Source of the DNA: Candidatus Nitrotoga arctica
Lineage (GTDB): Bacteria > Pseudomonadota > Gammaproteobacteria > Burkholderiales > Gallionellaceae
Assembly (NCBI RefSeq): GCF_918378365.1
Contig: NZ_OU912926.1
Location: 1,984,001 to 2,048,000 of the forward strand
DNA length: 64,000 nucleotides
Direction of reading: 5' to 3'
Shown: positions 1 to 10,420 of the stretch, one piece after another
Position numbering within the stretch: the stretch's first letter is position 1
How the letters are laid out: each line of letters begins with the position of its first letter
Notes under the pieces: generated by a model
Database searches by the model: none
The model's input: the letters and a program-made list of their open reading frames with translations, nothing else
Told to the model about the DNA's origin: nothing
Made by a program: the position numbers and the translations under genes

Positions 1-245
1 TCCAGGTCGGGGAGCCAAATATAGAGCCTTGCTGCGATGCAGGGCTTTTTTATTAGCTAAATCATTAACCTGTGTGCGTGCAGCAGCTTAGAATTTTCCA
101 GCCATCTTTCAATTACATTTTTGATATCTTGTTGGATATTCATTTTGACTTTCGCCTTGAAGATCACATCAATCAATTAGCTTGATTACTTTATCGGCAT
201 CATTAATTTTTAATTGAAGATGTGAATTAGCTAAGCCCACCAAGT
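1..245 (+). repeat. tRNA-Asn-tail repeat, copy R1
   Basis: The first 17 bases are the 3' end of a tRNA (T arm and acceptor end with CCA). Longer copies in the window (R2 to R4) show that this tRNA is tRNA-Asn, because a GTT anticodon lies upstream of the same tail. A terminator hairpin (about 26-50, stem ending GCAGGGC, then six T) follows, and then the roughly 190 bp that always accompany this tail. A complete tRNA-Asn gene could lie just left of the window, but that cannot be seen here. Confidence 0.8.
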
Positions 246-467
246 CAAAGCAGGTATAGCAAAGAACTTAGACCGTATGTTTTGAATGTTTCCTAAATAA
301 CTTGACGCCTTAATAACCAACAGCAATAACTTTGAAATGATAGATGATATAACCGGAATTTATTAAATAGGAGAGCAAGACAGCTATTTGTCTACAGCTC
401 GGTTGACACTTTTCAAAATTGCATCAACGCCCAAGGCCTACAGCAACTGCCCTTCCAACACATTGTT

Positions 468-761
468 TCATTGCGAAACAGAATTACCCTCTAAGACGCT
501 AAAAATATCACCAATTCTTTCATCTGGAATACCTTGTGATTCCAAGCATTTATCCATTACTGAAGTTCTTTCATAAGCGCTATAAAACGGGTTTTTTGCT
601 AGTTGTCCAGTCATAATATTTGCAACCTCGTTTTCGCAGGTTGTTATTATCTTTTTTTCTTCAACGCTTAATGGTGGATTTAGAGTAGGCAGTTGAGGAG
701 GGAAGGTAGATGTAGCACAGCCACTCAATAAAGCGGTGATGAGGAATGGGTATGATTTCAT
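468..761 (-). CDS. small lipoprotein, unknown function, copy 1
   Basis: A 97-aa protein with a short hydrophobic leader ending in a lipobox (LLSGC, Cys near residue 15), so it is predicted to be lipid-anchored in the envelope. The mature part contains a Pro-rich linker and then a predicted helical region with two further cysteines (TTCENE, DKCLES) that could form a disulfide. I do not recognise a family. An identical protein is encoded in the other inverted arm at 8276-8569, so the two copies were produced by the duplication rather than by separate acquisition. Confidence 0.75.
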   Translation of the reverse strand: MKSYPFLITALLSGCATSTFPPQLPTLNPPLSVEEKKIITTCENEVANIMTGQLAKNPFYSAYERTSVMDKCLESQGIPDERIGDIFSVLEGNSVSQ

Positions 762-1499
762 TATTTAGATAGATTAATGGTTATTAATTTCACAACATAA
801 TTGTTTTTGTTTCACGACTATAACAAAGTACCACTATCTGCTTTCTGAGTGTCTATTCCAATTGTAAAAGTTCCCCGTCAAGCCCATCAAATCTTCATAT
901 TTCTGATAGTTGACGAACGAACTGTATAGGTTTTAGATCAGACCTAACTCATTTACTAAGCTATTGGCAATTACTATAAGTAACAATTATAAATAAATTA
1001 TTGTTTTTGTTGACTCATCTGTTAATCCGCAGGTCCCTGGTTCGATTCAGGTCGGGGAGCCAGATACAGAGCCTTGCAGTGATGCAGGGCTTTTTTATTA
1101 GCTAAATTATTAACCTATACCTGTGAGATGCAGCAGCTAGAATTCTCCAGTCGCCATCCGATTATGAATTGGATATCTTATTGGATATCATTTTGAGTAT
1201 CGTCTTGGATATTCATTTTGAGCAACATGCTTATATACTGCATCAATGATTACCTGGATTACCTGGATTACCTGGATTACCTGGATTACTTTATCGGCAA
1301 ATTTGATTTTTAGTTGAGGGGGCAGTTCAAAGTTCATGAACCACTAATTACAAGTCGTTCAATACATAGCAAAGCCTGATCAAGCAGCAATTGATCCAAA
1401 CTTCCCTGCTATGCTGAAAAGAGAAGATTTGTATGATGCTGCACAGAAAATGTTGAGGGTATTAGTTACCCTGCAATCGTCCTCTGGTTATTACTCTTA
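762..1499. other. Gene-poor stretch containing repeat R2
   Basis: No complete gene is visible. It contains the R2 tRNA-Asn-tail repeat and a 9-bp tandem repeat. Around 1389-1480 the plus strand reads like a short coding fragment (DPNFPAMLKREDLYDAAQKM), possibly the end of a lost gene; I do not recognise it. The same stretch is mirrored at 7541-8275. Confidence 0.6.
1018..1345 (+). repeat. tRNA-Asn-tail repeat, copy R2, with 9-bp tandem repeats
   Basis: Positions 1018-1062 are the 3' half of tRNA-Asn starting at the anticodon loop (CTGTTAA) and ending GGAGCCA; the T-arm has lost one base relative to copy R4. The terminator hairpin follows at about 1068-1097. At about 1243-1290 a 9-bp unit (ATTACCTGG) is repeated four to five times, which the other non-mirrored copies lack. 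Confidence 0.85.
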
Positions 1500-2614
1500 T
1501 TGATCCGGCACGAATTATTCATGAAGCCGCGTAGGCGACTTTTGGGTCGCGGAAATAACGGCGCACGCGTTCAGGGTTTTGCTCAAGCATGGTCATGTGA
1601 TCAGTCGCAGCAGCTCTGAGTTTTGCCTTGGTGCGCACTGGCACCTTTGAAGTGATGACGTGTTTGAGATCCGCATTCAGTCTTTCTTCGGGGTTGAGTT
1701 CAGGGCTGTAGCTGGGCAAGTAGAACAACTCGATTTTCTGTGCGTTCTCGGCAGCCCAAGCCTTTACAGGTTTGCTGTGATGAACTCTCAAGTTGTCCAG
1801 TATCAGAAACACCTTGCGGTCTGTATCCTTGATGAGCGCCTCCAGAAATTCAATGAGCTTGTCGGAGTTAAATGCCTCATCAATAATCATCCAGCGCGTT
1901 TTACCCTGATTGGTTACCGTCGCAATCATCGATAGCTTGTGGCGCGTGCCGCCTACTGCGAACGTCACAGGTGTCTTGCCCACCGGCGCATAGCTCCTGC
2001 CTCTGACATCCGTGTTGACTAGCGCCGTCTCGTCGCCCCAGTGAATTTCCGCACCTTCTGTTTTTGCTCTGGCTTCAATGGCCGGATATTGTTCATCAAG
2101 CCAAGCCTGGACGGCTTCAGGCCGCTGCTCGTATGCTTTTTTAATGGGTTTTTGTGGTGTAAAACCCCAACGTGCCAAGTAGTTGCCTACTGCCCGAATA
2201 GACAGCTTGATACCGTGCGCCAGCTCAATGTGCTGGCGCACAGCGGGCCTGCTCCATAGCGCAAAATCCATCTTGAGTTGTTCGGGGCGTCTGTCGCAGA
2301 TGGTTTGTTGAATCGCCAGCTCTTGGCTAACCGTCAAGCGGCGTCCACTGCCAGGTTTTTTACCCCGAACGCCGGGCTTGAGTGCCCCCGAACCTTCAGC
2401 CTTATACAACCGCAGCGCCGTATTGACTGCCGTCCAGCTCAGTCCCGTTTGCACCACGATCTCCATCACCGCCATGCCTTTGCGGTGCATACGTATGACT
2501 TGCTTGCGTCGTTCATGCAGTACTTCTCGCGACTGCTTGCGGGCATCTTCTTTTTCCATACTCCATAGACATCGAAAACCAATAAAAATTCATTTATAAA
2601 TCGTGCCGGGTCTA
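1500..2614 (-). mobile_element. IS630-family insertion sequence, copy A
   Basis: A 1115-bp element with imperfect terminal inverted repeats (TTGATCCGGCACG at the left, TAGACCCGGCACG read inward from the right) and a TA target duplication (1498-1499 and 2615-2616), as expected for IS630. The uninterrupted target is preserved in the other inverted arm near 7536-7546, where a single TA stands in its place. Confidence 0.95.
1519..2559 (-). CDS. IS630-family DDE transposase
   Basis: A 346-aa transposase that fills the element. The N-terminal third has helix-turn-helix segments (about 20-55 and 105-130) and the C-terminal half is the DDE domain: Asp176 in HWGDET, Asp255 in LDNLRVHH and a Glu near 291 in SPELNPEE. 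It mobilises the element by cut-and-paste into TA dinucleotides. The frame is full length and all three catalytic residues are present, so this copy may be active. It differs from copy B at residue 29 (Met versus Val). Confidence 0.95.
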   Translation of the reverse strand: MEKEDARKQSREVLHERRKQVIRMHRKGMAVMEIVVQTGLSWTAVNTALRLYKAEGSGALKPGVRGKKPGSGRRLTVSQELAIQQTICDRRPEQLKMDFALWSRPAVRQHIELAHGIKLSIRAVGNYLARWGFTPQKPIKKAYEQRPEAVQAWLDEQYPAIEARAKTEGAEIHWGDETALVNTDVRGRSYAPVGKTPVTFAVGGTRHKLSMIATVTNQGKTRWMIIDEAFNSDKLIEFLEALIKDTDRKVFLILDNLRVHHSKPVKAWAAENAQKIELFYLPSYSPELNPEERLNADLKHVITSKVPVRTKAKLRAAATDHMTMLEQNPERVRRYFRDPKVAYAAS

Positions 2615-2663
2615 TAAGTGTAGATTTTTCAGATGATCGTTGGCGCTTGATATCTCCTGACTT

Positions 2664-2858
2664 ATGGAAGGAGTAGCTTCAGGTGGAAATAGCACAATCA
2701 TCTATTTCAGTTGCACTGACTGTGCTGTCGAAGCGGCTTCCGTTACTAAATACGGCGGACAGGTGCAGCGTGAAAAGATGTCTATAGGTGAATACGGTTT
2801 TATCGCATTGGTTGTAGATACTGAGGGAAATATATTTGGTTTACATTCATTGCAATAA
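2664..2858 (+). pseudogene. VOC-family (glyoxalase-like) C-terminal fragment, copy 1
   Basis: Sixty-four codons matching the C-terminal end of small VOC proteins: a YFSCTDCAVEAA strand-helix followed by a QREKMSIGEYGF segment and the DTEGNIFGLHS metal-side strand. The N-terminal half that would complete the beta-alpha-beta fold is missing, so this is a remnant and the ATG is internal. The same fragment occurs in the other arm at 7296-7490. Confidence 0.8.
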
Positions 2859-2960
2859 GTAGCTCTCTTTTAAGATCAACCTATTATGCAAGGAAACATG
2901 CTAAACCGCCCCCGCTAATTCAAACGTTGGATATCAGAAGAATGACAGCACCCCAATTTA

Positions 2961-3157
2961 GACTTTGAGGAATTGAAGCGAGCACATGCTGGGTAATATC
3001 GGTTTTCTATTTTCACAGAAAAGAGAAAAAATTGGAGCTCGGTAAGATAAAGAGTGCAAACCAAGGGCAGTTCACGATTTCGAATAGAGACAGCAGTACT
3101 CCCCACATCAAGAAGATAAGAGTGGTGTCCACTGTGGATTACTTTCTGTCAGATTGA
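2961..3157 (+). pseudogene. Collapsed PhnB-SIMPL gene pair remnant
   Basis: Positions about 2961-2995 read FEELKRAHAG and a stop, the C-terminus of a PhnB-type VOC protein. Forty bases later, 3038-3157 encode 39 residues (from LGKIKSANQG to STVDYFLSD and a stop) nearly identical to the C-terminus of the SIMPL protein at 44450-45163. In that locus PhnB and SIMPL are also adjacent and in the same order (minus strand). This is therefore a second copy of that pair with almost everything between the two 3' ends deleted. Confidence 0.85.
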
Positions 3158-3974
3158 GCGTTACTCGCTGCTGTTTTAACAATTCACTGCAGATACTAAA
3201 AACTCTGACAGGCCACGGCGTGAGCTCAAACGTGTGTGCCGGGGTACAAAAATATTAAAACACATAAAGCCAGTTTGAAAATCATGAATACCGAAGGAAT
3301 GTTAAGACCTTCGAAATTAAGTTGATGCAGCCTTCCATTCTTCAGCCAAATTCAGATTCAAAAAACATCATCTAGTTTATTTACAGAGACAGCCTTCGCT
3401 CGAAGAGCTAAAGCAATAAGTACAGGGTTCCTTATAGCGGGTATCTTTTTGTATCCCTTTTCAACTCGACATGCTTTTAGTCATTCGGGCGGATCAGCTA
3501 GGTAGGTGTGCCATTGAGTGTGATTAAAATGTAATCCATTGAAAGCATTTATCACCGCATTTTTAATCATGGGCTTTTTATTAAGGGCGTCTTTATATCT
3601 TTTTAGCAACTGTCTCTACAGTGATTTCATTTTTTTGTGCGTTTAAATTGGTAGGCATGATAAGTATTCATAATCAATTTTTAAATGCTCCCCACTTAAT
3701 GCCACTCAGGAGATTGACTTTACAAATAGAACTGTCAACTATTTGCATTCATGAACAAAAAGGGAGAGCGTTTTCAGAATAATAGAATGCAGCTGGGGAG
3801 TCTGTACGTTTGAGCACAATCTCTAGGTTTTCACAAAGTGTGCCCTAGCGCACAGACGACGTTCAATATGCTTGCTAATCTTAGCTCAGAGTTAGCCAAT
3901 AACCATTTCGGATACAACTCTTCAATGCGATATGCCCCTACGTCAAAATTAAGGAATCTTCCGTAAAACTTTAA
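3158..3974. other. Gene-free stretch
   Basis: About 800 bases without any credible reading frame, RNA gene or repeat that I can recognise. Only short AT-rich tracts are seen. It lies in the unique centre of the inverted duplication and probably includes the promoter of the EF-hand gene. Confidence 0.5.
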
Positions 3975-3986
3975 ATGGAGTTACAA

Positions 3987-4457
3987 ATGAAAAAAACTAT
4001 TATTTCACTCGCTATGTCATCCTGTTTTATATTGGGAACATCACACGCGCAGGCGGATTCTGATTCATCCCACGCAAACATGAACAATAAGACATTCAAG
4101 ATGGATCAGAAGACACTCAAGGCCATGGATAAGGATTCTGATGGAAAGGTTACTAAGGAAGAATTTAAAAATTATACAAAAATGAAAGATGTAACGGATT
4201 TTGATGTGTGGGATGTTGATGGTAATGGCGATATTAATGCATGGGAAATGAAGATTGTGTCTGAAAGAAATGCGGGCCAACAAACCTCAGGGGGCCAAAC
4301 CTCAGGGGGCAATTCTGGAGAGGCAGGAAATTCAGCCAAAGATATCGCAGTACCCGGGAAAGTCTTGAAGCAAGATAAATTGAAAGTTACTAACCCCGAT
4401 CGTGCTTTAGATCCCACTGGATCTGCCGGTAAATCAAGTACTCCATCAGGCAGTTAG
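3987..4457 (+). CDS. Exported EF-hand calcium-binding protein
   Basis: About 156 aa. The start at 3987 is preferred because a GGAG motif lies 7 bases upstream and the signal peptide (MKKTIISLAMSSCFILG, cleavage near HAQA) then begins properly. Two EF-hand loops follow: DKDSDGKVTKEEF (about residues 49-61) and DVDGNGDINAWEM (about 78-90), both with acidic residues at the calcium positions. The C-terminal third is low complexity (GGQTSGGQTSGGNSGE) and probably disordered. The likely role is calcium binding in the periplasm or outside the cell; no partner is encoded nearby. A terminator follows directly. Confidence 0.9.
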   Translation: MKKTIISLAMSSCFILGTSHAQADSDSSHANMNNKTFKMDQKTLKAMDKDSDGKVTKEEFKNYTKMKDVTDFDVWDVDGNGDINAWEMKIVSERNAGQQTSGGQTSGGNSGEAGNSAKDIAVPGKVLKQDKLKVTNPDRALDPTGSAGKSSTPSGS

Positions 4458-4479
4458 CCTGGTTTTAATCAAAAATAAA

Positions 4480-4508
4480 TAGGCCATCTTAAAAATGGCC
4501 TTTTTCTT
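4480..4508 (+). terminator. Intrinsic terminator of the EF-hand gene
   Basis: A perfect GGCCAT/ATGGCC stem with a 7-base A-rich loop is followed by a T-tract, starting about 22 bases after the stop codon. Confidence 0.85.
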
Positions 4509-4645
4509 TGAGGCGAATTAATTGATGGTTGCCGGAAAAATATAAGATTGCGCTGGCATCTTTATATTAATTACCTCGAAACTACTTTTGTACTGACCTT
4601 AGTATTGCCAGTTACAGTTCTATCAATCACCACGCGGTCTGCTAA

Positions 4646-5496
4646 GAACGTGTTTACGATCTCCTGAGCAGCAGCCCCAGAAATGCGAGATGGATGAACT
4701 GCAGGCTGGTGTTGAGCTTTCGCTCGCAGTTCTTCCACAGCCTCCTATTCTTCTCCAGCCAGGCAAAGCTGCGCTCCACCACCCAGCGCTTGGGGATCAC
4801 CGCGAACTTGTGCAGTTCACTGCGCTTGGCAATCTGCACCGTGACAGCCTGGCCCAGTATCTCCTGCACGCCTTGCGCGAAGGGCTGGCCCATATAACCG
4901 CTGTCGGCCAACACGCTGTGAATCTTGCTCAGATTCGCCTTGCAATGGCGCATCGCCTGTAATGCACCTTTGCGATCCGTTACTTCGGCAGTGGTGACGG
5001 CAACGGCATGGGGCAACCCCTGTGTGTCCACTGCAATGTGGCGCTTGATGCCTGAGACTTTCTTGCCCGCGTCATAGCCCTTGCTCCCGGCTGTGACCGT
5101 GTTCTTCACGCTCTGCGCGTCCACAATCAATAGTGTGGGCATGGCGCTGCGCACCTGTTTCTCGCGGGCCGCGCCAACCTGATTTTTTTAAAGCCCGCTC
5201 CAGCACGCTGATATCGTGCTCGTCGGGCTTGCTCCACTTGGCAAAGTAGGCATACACCGTCTGCCATTTCGGAAACTCACTGGGCAGAAATCTCCATTGG
5301 CAGCCCGTGCGCAGCACATACAACACCGCACAGAACACCTCGTACAAGGTCCCACCGTCGTGGGCTTGGTACGTCGACGCACGCTGGCCAGCAGTGGCTC
5401 TATCTCCGCAAATTTTTCCCGACTGATGTCGCTGGCGTATTTCTTCTCTCTCATCCCTATAGTTTCAGGGATATTCCTCAGATCGTAAACACGTTC
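4646..5496 (-). mobile_element. IS5-family (IS427-like) insertion sequence
   Basis: About 850 bp bounded by inverted repeats (GAACGTGTTTACGATCT at both ends) and flanked by TAA on both sides, compatible with the TNA target duplication of the IS427 group. Its insertion cut off the 3' end of the adjacent DUF883-type gene. Confidence 0.88.
4654..5454 (-). pseudogene. IS5-family transposase, frameshifted
   Basis: Three overlapping frames together give a complete two-part transposase: an N-terminal DUF4096-like part ([15 protein letters not shown], then [21 protein letters not shown]) and a DDE part ([36 protein letters not shown]). The shift near 5185 falls on a run of seven A (coding strand), where programmed frameshifting is normal for IS427-type elements. 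The second shift near 5355 (VDLYEVF broken in the codons before LYEVF) has no such signal and probably inactivates the gene. Confidence 0.85.
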
Positions 5497-5774
5497 TAAG
5501 TAGTTTCGCTAGAATAAAGGTTACAGCTATAACAATACCTACACATTTGAGAGGGCTGCTTTGAATGCAAGCCCTGCTCTTATCCATGAGACGGTTATAA
5601 TTTTCTTCTATTTGCAGCACGATAAGCAAGTGACTCAACAGCTTTGTGAGAGATATCGGATATACCAGCAATCATATTCACTTCTTTATGGGTAACCTTA
5701 TCAATAGCTTCATGCAACGTTGATTCAACATTTTTAGGGGGGCTTGCTGAGGTGGCTTCCATGATTGAATCCAT
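5497..5774 (-). pseudogene. DUF883/ElaB-like protein, frameshifted and cut by IS5
   Basis: From the ATG at 5774 the frame reads MDSIMEATSASPPKN and continues to a helical stretch (HKAVESLAYRAANRRK) before a stop. Shifting frame restores the typical ending of DUF883 proteins: LMDKSRACIQSSPLKCVGI and then a hydrophobic anchor (AVTFILAKLL). Family members (ElaB, YqjD) tether ribosomes to the inner membrane in stationary phase in E. coli. Here one frameshift plus the IS5 insertion at 5496 make the gene nonfunctional. Confidence 0.7.
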
Positions 5775-5904
5775 TATTTAAATGGGAAGAGTATAGCCCT
5801 CCACTAGGTACGCATACGGACACTTTTTTATTACAAATAACTTTATAAAATAATATGTATTCGTATAGAAAAAAGTGGAGAACAATTACAGAATAGTGTA
5901 GTGG

Positions 5905-7081
<1,177 letters not shown>

Positions 7082-7295
7082 TTAGTACTCCTCTGATGGT
7101 GGATTTTCCACCTATCGAGGTGTCCGTGCAAATTAGACCACTACAGTTCTCCTATTCTGGATCCTAGCCATGGATGAGCATTATCATGAGTCTAGACTGT
7201 GGGGGCTATCATTATTCTGACATCCAACGTTTGAATTAGCGGGGGCGGTTTAGCATGTTTCCTTGCATAATAGGTTGATCTTAAAAGAGAGCTAC

Positions 7296-7490
7296 TTATT
7301 GCAATGAATGTAAACCAAATATATTTCCCTCAGTATCTACAACCAATGCGATAAAACCGTATTCACCTATAGACATCTTTTCACGCTGCACCTGTCCGCC
7401 GTATTTAGTAACGGAAGCCGCTTCGACAGCACAGTCAGTGCAACTGAAATAGATGATTGTGCTATTTCCACCTGAAGCTACTCCTTCCAT
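7296..7490 (-). pseudogene. VOC-family C-terminal fragment, copy 2
   Basis: Identical at protein level to the fragment at 2664-2858 in the left arm. Only the C-terminal half of a VOC domain remains, so no activity is expected. Confidence 0.8.
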
Positions 7491-7717
7491 AAGTCAGGAG
7501 ATATCAAGCGCCAACGATCATCTGAAAAATCTACACTTAAGAGTAATAACCAGAGGACGATTGCAGGGTAACTAATACCCTCAACATTTTCTGTGCAGCA
7601 TCATACAAATCTTCTCTTTTCAGCATAGCAGGGAAGTTTGGATCAATTGCTGCTTGATCAGGCTTTGCTATGTATTGAACGACTTGTAATTAGTGGTTCA
7701 TGAACTTTGAACTGCCC

Positions 7718-8019
7718 CCTCAACTAAAAATCAAATTTGCCGATAAAGTAATCCAGGTAATCCAGGTAATCCAGGTAATCCAGGTAATCATTGATGCAGT
7801 ATATAAGCATGTTGCTCAAAATGAATATCCAAGACGATACTCAAAATGATATCCAATAAGATATCCAATTCATAATCGGATGGCGACTGGAGAATTCTAG
7901 CTGCTGCATCTCACAGGTATAGGTTAATAATTTAGCTAATAAAAAAGCCCTGCATCACTGCAAGGCTCTGTATCTGGCTCCCCGACCTGAATCGAACCAG
8001 GGACCTGCGGATTAACAGA
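7718..8019 (-). repeat. tRNA-Asn-tail repeat, copy R3
   Basis: Mirror image of R2 in the right arm, including the 9-bp tandem repeat (about 7748-7793), the terminator hairpin and the 3' half of tRNA-Asn (7975-8019) with the same one-base loss in the T arm. This shows that the loss predates the arm duplication. Confidence 0.85.
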
Positions 8020-8275
8020 TGAGTCAACAAAAACAATAATTTATTTATAATTGTTACTTATAGTAATTGCCAATAGCTTAGTAAATGAGTTAGGTCTGAT
8101 CTAAAACCTATACAGTTCGTTCGTCAACTATCAGAAATATGAAGATTTGATGGGCTTGACGGGGAACTTTTACAATTGGAATAGACACTCAGAAAGCAGA
8201 TAGTGGTACTTTGTTATAGTCGTGAAACAAAAACAATTATGTTGTGAAATTAATAACCATTAATCTATCTAAATA

Positions 8276-8569
8276 ATGAAATCATACCCATTCCTCATCA
8301 CCGCTTTATTGAGTGGCTGTGCTACATCTACCTTCCCTCCTCAACTGCCTACTCTAAATCCACCATTAAGCGTTGAAGAAAAAAAGATAATAACAACCTG
8401 CGAAAACGAGGTTGCAAATATTATGACTGGACAACTAGCAAAAAACCCGTTTTATAGCGCTTATGAAAGAACTTCAGTAATGGATAAATGCTTGGAATCA
8501 CAAGGTATTCCAGATGAAAGAATTGGTGATATTTTTAGCGTCTTAGAGGGTAATTCTGTTTCGCAATGA
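8276..8569 (+). CDS. small lipoprotein, unknown function, copy 2
   Basis: Same 97-aa lipoprotein as at 468-761, with lipobox LLSGC near residue 15 and two conserved cysteines in the mature domain. Identity of the two copies, with no frameshift in either, suggests a recent duplication. No ribosome-binding site is obvious immediately upstream. Confidence 0.75.
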   Translation: MKSYPFLITALLSGCATSTFPPQLPTLNPPLSVEEKKIITTCENEVANIMTGQLAKNPFYSAYERTSVMDKCLESQGIPDERIGDIFSVLEGNSVSQ

Positions 8570-8767
8570 AACAATGTGTTGGAAGGGCAGTTGCTGTAGG
8601 CCTTGGGCGTTGATGCAATTTTGAAAAGTGTCAACCGAGCTGTAGACAAATAGCTGTCTTGCTCTCCTATTTAATAAATTCCGGTTATATCATCTATCAT
8701 TTCAAAGTTATTGCTGTTGGTTATTAAGGCGTCAAGTTATTTAGGAAACATTCAAACATACGGTCTA

Positions 8768-9882
8768 TAGACCCGGCACGATTTATAAATGAATTTTTAT
8801 TGGTTTTCGATGTCTATGGAGTATGGAAAAAGAAGATGCCCGCAAGCAGTCGCGAGAAGTACTGCATGAACGACGCAAGCAAGTCATTCGTATGCACCGC
8901 AAAGGTGTGGCGGTGATGGAGATCGTGGTGCAAACGGGACTGAGCTGGACGGCAGTCAATACGGCGCTGCGGTTGTATAAGGCTGAAGGTTCGGGGGCAC
9001 TCAAGCCCGGCGTTCGGGGTAAAAAACCTGGCAGTGGACGTCGCTTGACGGTTAGCCAAGAGCTGGCGATTCAACAAACCATCTGCGACAGACGCCCCGA
9101 ACAACTCAAGATGGATTTTGCGCTATGGAGCAGGCCCGCTGTGCGCCAGCACATTGAGCTGGCGCACGGTATCAAGCTGTCTATTCGGGCAGTAGGCAAC
9201 TACTTGGCACGTTGGGGTTTTACACCACAAAAACCCATTAAAAAAGCATACGAGCAGCGGCCTGAAGCCGTCCAGGCTTGGCTTGATGAACAATATCCGG
9301 CCATTGAAGCCAGAGCAAAAACAGAAGGTGCGGAAATTCACTGGGGCGACGAGACGGCGCTAGTCAACACGGATGTCAGAGGCAGGAGCTATGCGCCGGT
9401 GGGCAAGACACCTGTGACGTTCGCAGTAGGCGGCACGCGCCACAAGCTATCGATGATTGCGACGGTAACCAATCAGGGTAAAACGCGCTGGATGATTATT
9501 GATGAGGCATTTAACTCCGACAAGCTCATTGAATTTCTGGAGGCGCTCATCAAGGATACAGACCGCAAGGTGTTTCTGATACTGGACAACTTGAGAGTTC
9601 ATCACAGCAAACCTGTAAAGGCTTGGGCTGCCGAGAACGCACAGAAAATCGAGTTGTTCTACTTGCCCAGCTACAGCCCTGAACTCAACCCCGAAGAAAG
9701 ACTGAATGCGGATCTCAAGCACGTCATCACTTCAAAGGTGCCAGTGCGCACCAAGGCAAAACTCAGAGCTGCTGCGACTGATCACATGACCATGCTTGAG
9801 CAAAACCCCGAACGCGTGCGCCGTTATTTCCGCGACCCAAAAGTCGCCTACGCGGCTTCATGAATAATTTGTGCCGGATCAA
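8768..9882 (+). mobile_element. IS630-family insertion sequence, copy B
   Basis: The same 1115-bp element as copy A, in the opposite orientation and at a different target: TA at 8766-8767 and 9883-9884. The left arm has the unoccupied site (a single TA in the sequence AAGAACTTAGACC near 270). Confidence 0.95.
8823..9863 (+). CDS. IS630-family DDE transposase
   Basis: A 346-aa transposase with all catalytic residues (Asp176 in HWGDET, Asp255 in LDNLRVHH, Glu near 291 in LNPEE). It differs from copy A by Val for Met at residue 29 and looks intact. Confidence 0.95.
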   Translation: MEKEDARKQSREVLHERRKQVIRMHRKGVAVMEIVVQTGLSWTAVNTALRLYKAEGSGALKPGVRGKKPGSGRRLTVSQELAIQQTICDRRPEQLKMDFALWSRPAVRQHIELAHGIKLSIRAVGNYLARWGFTPQKPIKKAYEQRPEAVQAWLDEQYPAIEARAKTEGAEIHWGDETALVNTDVRGRSYAPVGKTPVTFAVGGTRHKLSMIATVTNQGKTRWMIIDEAFNSDKLIEFLEALIKDTDRKVFLILDNLRVHHSKPVKAWAAENAQKIELFYLPSYSPELNPEERLNADLKHVITSKVPVRTKAKLRAAATDHMTMLEQNPERVRRYFRDPKVAYAAS

Positions 9883-9904
9883 TAAGTTCTTTGCTATACC
9901 TGCT

Positions 9905-10181
9905 TTGACTTGGTGGGCTTAGCTAATTCACATCTTCAATTAAAAATTAATGATGCCGATAAAGTAATCAAGCTAATTGATTGATGTGATCTTCAAGGCG
10001 AAACTCAAAATGAATATCCGGCAAGATATCAAAAATGTAATTGAAAGGTGGCTGGAAAATTCTAAGCTGCTGCACTCGCACAGGTTAATGATTTAGATAA
10101 TAAAAAAGCCCTGCATCACTGCAAGGCTCTATATTTGGCTCCCCGACCTGGACTCGAACCAGGGACCTGCGGATTAACAGG
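9905..10181 (-). repeat. tRNA-Asn-tail repeat, copy R4
   Basis: The longest tRNA-Asn tail (10136-10181): anticodon loop CTGTTAA, variable loop, perfect T arm (CCTGGTTCGAGTCCAGG) and acceptor end with CCA, followed on the minus strand by the terminator hairpin. No 5' half of the tRNA is present (sequence past 10181 does not fit), so this is a fragment and not a gene. Confidence 0.88.
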
Positions 10182-10420
10182 AGCAGCCACTCAGAGATTT
10201 ATGCATCCAAAGCTGAAGAATCGGAACAGAATTTTTACTAGGCAACGGTCAGCTTCGCGTGAACCGAACCAGGGCCGAACCTGAAGGGCTCGAAATTGTG
10301 CTGCTTTACTGAATTTTGATCAAAAACAATAAATTATTGACAAATTTTACTGAGCTGGCACTGAGCGCCTCTCATGGCATTGACGCCGGTCTAGTGGAAC
10401 CGGAGCAGCAGGCTGGCCGA

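Larger units (their letters stand above)
1..2945. repeat. Left arm of a large inverted duplication
   Basis: This segment, without its IS630 insertion, reappears in reverse complement at 7210-10181. Both arms carry the same tRNA-Asn-tail repeats, the same 97-aa lipoprotein gene and the same VOC gene fragment. The inner 1.2 kb looks nearly identical, while the outermost 240 bases carry several substitutions. The arm probably continues left of the window, because the matching tRNA fragment in the other arm is longer. The centre between the arms (2946-7209) is unique. Confidence 0.92.
7210..10181. repeat. Right arm of the large inverted duplication
   Basis: Reverse-complement copy of 1-2945. Without the IS630 insertions, both arms have the same order: tRNA-Asn-tail repeat, lipoprotein, second tRNA-Asn-tail repeat, VOC fragment. 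In this arm the IS630 copy sits at 8768-9882, a site that is empty in the left arm near 270. Confidence 0.92.

Noticed and set aside
1243-1290. CRISPR-like short repeat
   Set aside because: The 9-bp units follow each other without spacers, so it is simple tandem repetition. No Cas gene is present in the window.
1660-2568. Open frames on the plus strand opposite the IS630 transposase
   Set aside because: They recur in all IS630 copies as antisense shadows of the DDE gene, with no ribosome site and no family match.
10136-10181. Complete tRNA-Asn gene
   Set aside because: Only the part from the anticodon loop to CCA exists; the sequence beyond 10181 cannot form the D arm or the acceptor stem. 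The same is true for the other tails.
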